From Fragilariopsis cylindrus CCMP1102 (taxonomy: Eukaryota; Bacillariophyta; Bacillariophyceae; Bacillariales; Bacillariaceae): 38,868 nt of DNA. The stretch spans positions 1 to 38,868 of the forward strand of contig FMBT01000476.1 of NCBI GenBank assembly GCA_900095095.1, given 5' to 3'. Within the stretch, counting starts at the first letter, position 1; the number at the start of each line of letters is the position of its first letter. Under the pieces are notes generated by a model, which was given only the letters and a program-made list of their open reading frames with translations, was not told the origin of the DNA and ran no database searches. Both the position numbers and the translations under genes were made by a program. Below, piece by piece: positions 31,497-38,868 of the stretch.

Positions 31497-33266
31497 TCAG
31501 TCTCGCCAGGTCAAAGGTTTAGATAGAAATAGGATCTTTTCGTCGCGAATGATTTCACGAATAAGTTTAGTTCCTATTGTTGCAGCCCTCTTTACAGGGA
31601 TGTTGCTTGGTGTCACCATATACAGCTCGAAGTGCTTGCCATTCATCGCTAGATAAATTTCTTCGCCTTCAACGATATAAGACAGACCATCTTTATTGTA
31701 TGGTGGGGATTCGTGCAGTCCAATAGCAGGACAATGACTGCTTATTCCAGAAAAAGCAGCTGGACCGTTGGTATCGATTTCATCAAAACACGAGTCATTT
31801 TGAATCATATCAAATGCATCCATAGATGATTCTACAGTAGCCGAACCAAGCCGAAGCCGCAAGCTTAGCTTTTGGTAATTGCTCCACAGCCGTCGTCGAG
31901 AGGCTGTACTTTCAAAGGGAGCCGTTACAACAGGGCTTATACATTGCGGCAAATATCCAGGCTTTTGTTGATGATGCCTATTTCTATTTGAGGAATTGTC
32001 GACTGGTACGTCCAAACGAAACAAGAAATGAAGAAGCGATGGAGTATGCTGGTCATCGAGGTACTGGTCGCATATATGATCTAGAGACGAAAGCTGGAGT
32101 GACTGTCTCACTTGTCGTAATAACTCTCCCTCCTCCATTATTGAGGTCGTTGAGGTATAAGTTCCTATCATATCGTCTGAAATGTTAACATAGCCTTCAT
32201 CAGTAGTGCTATTGTCAAATGATTCTTCACTGGTTCGTTTCCAACCCACATCTGTAGGCGATGATATCGACTTCGGTTCATCCTCAACAATCGTCAGCAC
32301 AGAATTAGACACTGATGGCAAACCCAGATTTTCTCGTATCTGTTTTGAGGCAGCTCTCAAGAGCTGGAACTGTTCGGTAGTATTATGAGAACTTAGAAGT
32401 ATTAATGTCAACTTGGATGGAATATCCAAACAACTTGTGTATGCATATAGAAAACCAGAAGAATTGAAACGAGGAAGACACATCGGAATCCATAATTCGC
32501 TTGATATCAAACCAGGTTGCTTATTAATAAAGTTAAGAATGAGATGCAGATCTGAGACACGCAATTGATGCGGCCGGAATGATGGTTGTACAACTGTCAA
32601 TAGTCTATCTCCGACGATCAATAGTGCAAAAGCTGTATTATTTTCAATTCTTCCCGCAATTGATTGTAACACTTTTGAACACTTGTGCCGTAGTTTGTAT
32701 GATATTGGGAAGCAAGATTGAACACCGGAAACTAAAAACGGTCCAGCATTCCCCTCTGGACCACTTTCATCTAGTATCCCCCGTATCAGATTATCACTTG
32801 AATTCATCATTGATCTTAAATCGAAAGCTGGATTTTGGATATAAATGCTTTGAACATTGTTAGTTAGCATTAATATGATATGCGCATACACATATTCCAA
32901 TTGTAGTCTACCATAAGCTTCAGTTTCCATTACATCAGTGTTCTCGTTCTTATTCCCTCCATTTGGTTTGGTTCTTTCCGATATAGAAACTAACGTAATA
33001 GACTCGACTGTCATAAAGACGATACAAAGTTTGTTGGACCGTATAGATTGTATTTCTCCCAAACCCAATGTTGACTTGCTTCCATGAATTGCTGTTCGAA
33101 GAGCCTGAACTAGTCCGCATATTCTTGCAATTTTTCCCTGAGATCCGAAGCGAGAAAATATTGGTTTCCCAGATTCGCTCATAACAATAACATTGTGTTC
33201 CATAGCTGCTATTTGTTCTGTGTTGTCACCGTCATTATTACTCGTCAAAGTATGTTCATCATTCAT
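31497..33266 (-). CDS. MON1: MON1, Rab7 GEF subunit
   Basis: MON1 with CCZ1 activates Rab7 at late endosomes. The three-longin-domain protein is recognisable from VIVMSESGKPIFSRFGS at the N-terminus, the SNKLCIVFMTVESITLVSIS strand pair, EYVYAHIILMLT, QNPAFDLRSMM, FALLIVGDRLLTVVQP, DLHLILNFIN, WIPMCLPRFNSSGFLYAYTS, and, after a variable linker, LHFLFRLDVP and GKHFELYMVTPSNIP. It is a single uninterrupted frame of 589 residues, near the usual 500-650. The gene converges on the SEC23-like gene, with only 74 bp between the stop codons. The start ATG at 33266 gives a short polar leader before the first longin domain. HOPS acts in the same Rab7 pathway, and VPS16 is encoded 12 kb away, which is probably chance. 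Confidence 0.9.
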   Translation of the reverse strand: MNDEHTLTSNNDGDNTEQIAAMEHNVIVMSESGKPIFSRFGSQGKIARICGLVQALRTAIHGSKSTLGLGEIQSIRSNKLCIVFMTVESITLVSISERTKPNGGNKNENTDVMETEAYGRLQLEYVYAHIILMLTNNVQSIYIQNPAFDLRSMMNSSDNLIRGILDESGPEGNAGPFLVSGVQSCFPISYKLRHKCSKVLQSIAGRIENNTAFALLIVGDRLLTVVQPSFRPHQLRVSDLHLILNFINKQPGLISSELWIPMCLPRFNSSGFLYAYTSCLDIPSKLTLILLSSHNTTEQFQLLRAASKQIRENLGLPSVSNSVLTIVEDEPKSISSPTDVGWKRTSEESFDNSTTDEGYVNISDDMIGTYTSTTSIMEEGELLRQVRQSLQLSSLDHICDQYLDDQHTPSLLHFLFRLDVPVDNSSNRNRHHQQKPGYLPQCISPVVTAPFESTASRRRLWSNYQKLSLRLRLGSATVESSMDAFDMIQNDSCFDEIDTNGPAAFSGISSHCPAIGLHESPPYNKDGLSYIVEGEEIYLAMNGKHFELYMVTPSNIPVKRAATIGTKLIREIIRDEKILFLSKPLTWRD

Positions 33267-34197
33267 TGCTTTAGTGCTGCCTTAGTTTCGCATCACAAAA
33301 GCAAAACGGCGCCAGAGAGGAAAATAGTAAAATGGAAGCTGACCCCTCAAGAGCTTGTAACAATACTAAATCGTTACTATTTATCAATTGTTACAAACTT
33401 CAAACTCTGGCATTCATCGTCGTCATTCAACTTTTCGAATTTATTATGAAAATCTGACATTCGATATCTTCATTTTTTACCACGCAATGAAATTCGAGCG
33501 CGCCAATTTCGACAAAACTACTTATTGTCCTCACTATATATATTTCGATTATTATACATAGTTGACATCTATTCTAGCTAGGGAGACCATATTAGTAGGA
33601 GTAGAACAAATTATGCAAGTAACAGAGATAGAGAGCAAGTCATATATGGAAGTAGAGCGCATCTAGGTTGCTTGGATGATATGGTGGTGTTTTGCTGATG
33701 ATACTGGTACGAACGAATCAATCAATCGATCGAATATTCATTTTCGTTTTCATATTCATATTCATAGTATTAAAATCGGCTCAATCACCAATGGTGTGTG
33801 TGTGCCTAGCTAACGATTAAATATTTTGATTTGGTTCGTTTTTTCTAAACGTTAAAAACGAGTGGTGATTCTATTTATTTCTACACATATTGAATATCCT
33901 CATAAATTCACTATCTGCGATGACAACCATAAAAAATTCATCATATTGATCATCTTTGTATTATCTTAATACTATCTTTGGCAAAATATGATACATCCAC
34001 AAACCTTTGACAGCAAAATATGTTCTAGAAATGCATTTATTCTACTTCCAGTTAACTTCTTCCACAACAATTGTATATATCAAAATTTATATTCATACGT
34101 CATACCCAGGAATGCCGCTGGAAAATGCCCATAGTGTCTATTCGGTCTATATATTTCGTGTAGATACGAATCAAAATAATGGCGTTCGAGATTTATT
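33267..34197. other. Gene-free intergenic region
   Basis: About 930 bp between MON1 and the first TatA-like gene. It is AT-rich and holds short runs such as CATATTCATATTCATA near 33750 and a TGTGTGTGTG run near 33796. The overlapping open frame at 34007-34459 is antisense to the TatA-like gene and is rejected. Confidence 0.45.
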
Positions 34198-34671
34198 TTA
34201 TTCTTTTGTAACATCATTATTGTCCGGAACGTCTTCCATTTTTTTCGCATTCCTTGCCTTCGAATTTACAGTTGATTCTTCGAAACCTTTCTGGAATGCA
34301 TCTGGAATTTTCTTTAATTCGTCTGGCAAATCACCCTTAACTTTTCCAGTGAAACCTCCTATCATACTGCCAACCCCCTCCGGACCGATAATGAAACCTG
34401 CTACGACGAGAATGATTGCAATCTCAGGAAGCCCTAATCCAAATATTCCCATAGTCTGAATATTTGCAACAGATCGACGTTGACGATTCAAAGCGCTGAT
34501 TGTTGCATGCTCAGATTGGAATTTCGGCTGTTGCTGCTGCCGCTGCAGCTGCTGCTGTCTCTGATGGAAAAGCTGCGGCGTTTGCTGCTGCTGCACAAGG
34601 AACCCATACGAGACACACGCGAAAAAATTCAGTATCATCAAGACGAAAGTCTTGTTTTGGAGTTTCATCAT
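34198..34671 (-). CDS. tatA: TatA/Tha4-like thylakoid translocase protein, divergent copy
   Basis: A 157-aa plastid-targeted member of the TatA/Hcf106 family, part of the twin-arginine translocase of the thylakoid. A hydrophobic signal peptide (FVLMILNFFACVSYG) ends before a Phe (SYG-F), the diatom-type cleavage site. A Gln-rich transit region follows. The mature part begins near RSVANIQTMGIFGLGLPE and has one membrane helix with the conserved Pro-Glu (LPEIAIILVVAGFIIGP), then an amphipathic helix (about 100-135) with KKIPDAFQKGFEE. The hinge after the helix is GPEGVGSMIG rather than the usual GPxKLxExG, so it may be a specialised paralogue (TatA or TatB/Hcf106 type). The similar protein at 35903-36334 suggests an old duplication. 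It is a single exon with no break. Confidence 0.82.
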   Translation of the reverse strand: MMKLQNKTFVLMILNFFACVSYGFLVQQQQTPQLFHQRQQQLQRQQQQPKFQSEHATISALNRQRRSVANIQTMGIFGLGLPEIAIILVVAGFIIGPEGVGSMIGGFTGKVKGDLPDELKKIPDAFQKGFEESTVNSKARNAKKMEDVPDNNDVTKE

Positions 34672-35902
34672 AGTATCTTATATGGGATGTTTAGATAGCG
34701 GCCTGTTATATATTTATGGCTTTATGTTGACTTTCGAACGAGTACTTGTATGGTGTTTCTACAACTAACAGAGCATTCTCAATTCGATTAGTCGTTTTGA
34801 GATTGTTATGATCGTCGATGATGTGAAGTTATTAGTGATGGCTGATGGCTCAAAATCTCAAATCTTCTGCGTCGATCGCGGGGAATATTCAAATATATGA
34901 ATGCTACTACACAAAAAAGAAAAATAGTAAAAATCGTATCCCCCCCCCCCCCAAATAGATTCATATTTTTTTCATTTGGGAGAGTATGAACTACATATAT
35001 ACAGTAATTTATTAGTTACTCTAAGTACACCTCACCAGGCATGTTCCAACTACTTGCCTACATCACATTCATCAAAATAATATACAATACTGTTGGGAAT
35101 CTTAGAGATTTTTCTATAACTTTGGCAAAGGTGCTGCGCTATATATCCTACAGTATATAAGAGCTAGATAGAGCTCACACTTTGTGGAATAATATAGTCA
35201 CAAGGCATTTTAATCTTCATAGTAGTACTTCTATCATAGTGATAATGAATTTGGCACAAAAAAAGTGAATGGAACAGCAGTAGTAGTGACATCATGCTTG
35301 TAACAACAACAAATAATAATACATTACTCAATTGATGCTGTTATTAGTGTTGAAATAGATACGATAGTTGGGGATATCATAACTCTTTTCATCCAGTTGA
35401 ACACATCCAATTTGACTGTTGTAATAAGTGACCCTTTGAAACAAAATGGAAGCAAATTTGTCCATGATGGTCATAATTTGAGCTGAAAAGTCTGGTGATG
35501 AATAATATAGGTAGCTTGTTAAGAGTACACTTTCACTTAATTAGTTATCGTAGTCATTAGAGATAATGCATTACTGCTATAAAGCTGATAGTAACATCAA
35601 GTTTCAGAGGATACATAAATATAAATAGATTGCGCTTACTCAATTACGGCGTACAAGGTAGGACGATACTTGAATACCCACACCTCATTGATCATGCAAA
35701 TGAATAATAAAAGGTAGGTAATAGTAGGTACGAAATGAAGACAATGTATTAATAAATTTGCTTATTATCGCATTCATCTATTACAGATTCCGTTTTCTCC
35801 TATTTTAACTCGGGTATATATATGCGTCCAAAAAGTCCTGAGAATAATATACAATGTAGCTGATTTTAAAATCTTCGTTCACCGTGTAAGATACTCGCAT
35901 CT
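34672..35902. other. Intergenic region between the two TatA-like genes
   Basis: About 1.2 kb, AT-rich, with a 13-bp C run at 34940-34952 and many TAGTA-type words. No open frame or RNA gene is apparent. The duplication of the TatA-like genes has left no recognisable spacer repeat. Confidence 0.45.
34940..34952 (+). repeat. 13-bp cytosine homopolymer
   Basis: The longest single-base run in this window. It lies in non-coding DNA upstream of the divergent TatA-like gene, about 270 bp from its start codon. Its length is unlikely to be accurate, given the homopolymer errors elsewhere. Confidence 0.85.
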
Positions 35903-36334
35903 TTATTCTTTTGTAGTTTCTTCTTTCTCGACCTTGACAACTTCAGCTTCCTCTGCTATTTTCATTTTTTTAGCGTTAGCTTCCCCTTCTGCCATACCGG
36001 CTTGGAATTCCTTAGGTACTTCCTTGAGTTCTCCGGCAATCTTTCCTGCATCCTTTCCAAATTCTGCTAACTTATCAGGTCCCAATAAGAAGGCTGCTGC
36101 GACAAGAATAATCCCAACCTCAGGTGCACCTAATCCAAATAATCCCATTGTCTGAACTTGTGCTACGGATTTTCGTTGCCGTTGTAAGCTCACTGGTTGA
36201 TATGACGACGATGGCGTATCAATTGTTCTAGCAGCCATCATACCACCATTCTTCAGAGGAAGGGAAGGAGCGAAAGCGCTTGCGCTTCCGACAATTGCAG
36301 ACACGATTAGGATTGTATTGATGAAACGGTTCAT
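35903..36334 (-). CDS. tatA: TatA/Tha4-like thylakoid translocase protein
   Basis: A 143-aa nuclear-encoded Tat component for the thylakoid. The presequence is the classic bipartite type of diatoms: a signal peptide (NTILIVSAIVGSASA) cut before FAPSLP, then a Ser/Arg-rich transit peptide. The mature protein starts near VQTMGLFGLGAPE. It has a single membrane helix preceded by the Pro-Glu typical of Tha4/TatA (APEVGIILVAAAFLLGP), the hinge GPDKLAEFGKDAG, an amphipathic helix (ELKEVPKEFQAGMAE), and a charged Lys/Glu tail. This is the canonical copy of the pair. The stroma-side helix is shorter than in Hcf106, favouring TatA/Tha4. It is a single exon. The sequence NTILIVSAIVGSASA-FAP is also the best evidence for the organism's group. 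Confidence 0.88.
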   Translation of the reverse strand: MNRFINTILIVSAIVGSASAFAPSLPLKNGGMMAARTIDTPSSSYQPVSLQRQRKSVAQVQTMGLFGLGAPEVGIILVAAAFLLGPDKLAEFGKDAGKIAGELKEVPKEFQAGMAEGEANAKKMKIAEEAEVVKVEKEETTKE

Positions 36335-36955
36335 GATATATCGATATTATTTGTAAGAATGGTTGCTTCCTTATTCTTATTCTCTTTCTACTTTATCTTC
36401 AAATAATCTCTTCTTTGTTACTATGGTGATGCCTACTGATGACCAAGTTTTCTGGTTCAAAGTCGACAAACATCAAACGTGAAAACGTCAAGAATTAGTA
36501 TTTCTCAACAATCAAAAAATCATTCCTTTCACGTGGAACCAAGGTGCAGATTTTCTAAGATTTTTCACTTCGAACCCGGAGATATTTCCCCTCTTTCAAT
36601 AAATTATAATACATATTGAATATTCGCCCCCTTCCCTGTCATAAAATCAGTGCTCATAACCTATCAGCAAAACCAACAATTTATCGTATAAATTTTATCG
36701 TAAATCGATAAAATTAAATGATTCCTGTCCGACAAAATGCTAACATATACTAGTACCGCAATGCACGCGTAAAGTTTGCCCACGTACATTTGTTCTTTTA
36801 AGATAGGAAAACAAGCTTCCTTGTGAAAGTTAAACAACAATCTAAATGGATCATTTAAAACAATTGTATCGCATTCGTGAATACAAGTACAATCTGTGAT
36901 ATACAAATATATATCTGCACTCAGCAATATATTTAAGAAATAGAATCGAAGCATC
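36335..36955. promoter_or_regulatory. Divergent promoter region between TatA-like and PES1
   Basis: About 620 bp, AT-rich, between two start codons on opposite strands. The minus-strand open frames (36664-36999, 36851-37258) run across the PES1 start and are antisense shadows. No distinct motif is seen. Confidence 0.4.
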
Positions 36956-38868
36956 ATGGGGAATCGCGTTAAGGGAAAGACGAAGTTGAAATCCATCAAG
37001 GCTGCAAGCCACTCTAAGATGGGTTCGAAAAGAAAACTTTCTAGGATGGGAAAGAAACAAAAGTCGGAACACGCTGGATTGGAGGCAACCTTTATTGGAC
37101 GGTCGAAGTGTATTAAAATGCTTCAGGTTACCATTAAGGACTTTCGTCGTTTGTGTATTTTGAAGGGTATCTATCCCCGTGAGCCAAGAGGACGAGTTCC
37201 GGGAAAGAAAAAGGGTCAAACTTTTTATCATATTAAAGACATTCGTGCAATTGCTCACGAACCTGTCCTAGAAAAGTTTAGAGAATTTAGATCTTTCATG
37301 AAGAAGGTATGTCTTAATAATATTTGTCTACAGATAACCATGTACTATAAATTAATCTGAATCGACGGCGACCGAAAAGTCGAGACTTTGATTTCATTAT
37401 GTCATAGAATTATTTCTAACTATTTTTCTTCTTTTTCATTCATACCTTTGTTGCTCCTATATAGATCCGCCGTGCTGCTGGCCGAAATGAAAAGGATGAG
37501 GCTCATCGAAAAAATGCTGTTTGTCCTTCGTATACATTACACCATCTTGTTCGTGAACGCTATCCTCGATTCGTCGATGCTATTTCGGACTTGGATGATG
37601 CATTAACTCTTACCTACCTCTTTGCAGCTTTACCAAGTAATACTGCTATTAAAGCAAAGATGGGAGCAAAGGCTAAAACCTTAGCTGCAGCTTGGGGTGC
37701 GTATTGCTCTACCGCTGGATGCATTACAAAATCCTTTATATCGGTCAAAGGTGTGTATTTGGAGGCCACCATCCGTGATGTACCGATTCGATGGGTCGTA
37801 CCACATTCCTTTACGCAGTTCATGCCTGAGGACGTTGATTATAAAGTCATGGCGACGTTTTTTGAATTCTACGAAACGTTAATGAATTTTGTACTGTTTA
37901 AGTTGTATAGTGACTTGGGAGTTCGTTATCCTCTTCCAGAGATTGAAGGTGGTGAAGAAGTCAAGGGAAGTACTACTTCTATTCTTGGTGCTAACTTGAG
38001 GTCTCTAATTAACGCTATGAACCATTCCGATGGAGCTATCACCAATGTTATTTCAGAAACTTTAGAGGAAGACGACGCCAATGGAGAAATCTAGTGCCAA
38101 GAAGTCAACAGAAGAGAAAAAGAAAGATCGCAAATTAATGAAAAGCGTGGTTTCTGCACTCGATAACATCGAAGAGGACGACGATGATGAAGATGAAAAG
38201 GATGTAGATGTAGCAGGTCCACTCAAGGCAGCATTAGAGACTTGGCTGAAGACAAAGCAAGATCTTCGATCCCCAGCGGACTGACTAAGTTAGACGACGA
38301 AGCGGTCAAAAGGAGACGACTTTTTGCAGGCCTCACGTTCTTCTTGTCTCGTGAAGTTCCTCGTGGATACTTAGAACTATTATCTCTTGCCTACGGAGCT
38401 AATGTAGGTTGGGAAGGCGCAAATAGTCCGATTTCTGCGAAGGATCCAAGCATCACGCATCATATCGTTGACCGACCCAAACTTTTAAGCTCTTACGATT
38501 CATTGCCAAAGTCTAGAGAATTCATACAGCCACAATGGATTTTGGATTGTACTAATTTCATGTTTCTTCTACCTATTATCAAGTATGGAGTAGGTAAGCC
38601 TTTACCACCTCATTTAAGTCCGTGGGTAGACAATGAAGAAGAAGGATACACACCTTCATATGCAATAGAGATCAACAAGCTGAAGAATGGAGAAGAACCA
38701 ACGGAAGAAGTCGAAGAGGAAGAACCAGTAGACGTGAACGCAATAGAAGCTGAAATGCAGAAAGGGGTCGAGGAAAGCGAAGATGATGATGACGACGACG
38801 AAGATGACGATACTGATGACAAGGATAAGAAGAAAATCAAAAAGGCGCGGGCAGCAAAGATTCGCGAG
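36956..38868 (+). CDS. PES1: Pescadillo (PES1) ribosome biogenesis factor, 3' end cut by window
   Basis: PES1 of the PeBoW complex is needed for 27S/32S pre-rRNA processing and 60S assembly in the nucleolus. The Pescadillo N-terminal domain is clear: FRRLCILKGIYPREPRGR, FYHIKDIRAIAHEPVLEKFR, ERYPRFVDAISDLDDALTL, FISVKGVYLEA, and DVDYKVMATFFEFYETLMNF. Then come an acidic linker, a BRCT domain (LFAGLTFFLSREVPRGYLEL; ITHHIVDRP; QPQWILDC), PPHLSPWV, and an acidic/basic tail that continues beyond 38868. The intron, 37307-37464 (GTATGT...ATATAG), joins M-K-K to I-R-R. Two frame breaks follow: near 38073-38082, where one surplus A before ATGGAG changes the frame, and near 38268-38280, between RSP and SGLTKLDDEAV. 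Both are in weakly conserved linker sequence, but the BRCT beyond is intact, so error is likelier than decay. Confidence 0.93.

Noticed and set aside
34007..34698. Plus-strand open frames over the first TatA-like gene
   Set aside because: They are antisense. The minus strand carries the signal peptide and Tat helix.
97..38868. CRISPR arrays, operons, ribosome binding sites, rRNA
   Set aside because: The window is eukaryotic nuclear DNA, and no evenly spaced repeats or rRNA-like sequence were seen.

Overview
The window looks like nuclear DNA of a diatom or a close photosynthetic stramenopile. Two TatA/Tha4-type thylakoid proteins near the right end carry signal-peptide-plus-transit presequences with a Phe at the cleavage site, one of them the classic ASA-FAP, which is typical of secondary red plastids. 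The genes are eukaryotic, have short introns (about 100-225 bp) with GTAAGT-like donors, and are packed with simple repeats.

Layout. (1) 97-2002, minus: TRAPPC12-like TRAPP III subunit. (2) 2117-11780: a probable DNA transposon of about 9.7 kb, bordered by TTAA on both sides with short imperfect inverted ends. It holds an unknown minus-strand ORF, a large unknown plus-strand gene with degenerate internal repeats and a Lys/Glu tail, a minus-strand P2X7-intracellular-domain-like cysteine protein, and a plus-strand Kolobok/Mutator-like DDE transposase divergent from it. (3) 12370-22079: a cyclophilin fused to SYF2 (spliceosome), a membrane-anchored phytanoyl-CoA-dioxygenase-like protein, VPS16 with an NPF-motif extension, and an alpha/beta hydrolase. 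(4) 22464-33266: APC2 and eIF3e head to head, a divergent SEC23-like protein, and MON1. (5) 34198-38868: two same-strand TatA-like plastid genes and Pescadillo (PES1), cut by the window end.

Several genes act in membrane traffic (TRAPPC12, SEC23-like, VPS16, MON1), but nothing shows a functional cluster. The other genes are ordinary housekeeping functions.

A pervasive feature is single-base frameshifts in genes that should be essential: TRAPPC12, the PhyH-like gene, VPS16, APC2, eIF3e and PES1, and also the transposon genes. Many are repaired on paper by adding one base to a short homopolymer. This points to unpolished long-read assembly more than to decay, so the transposon genes may really be intact. 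Gene spans below therefore cover the inferred coding region, with the breaks stated in each entry.
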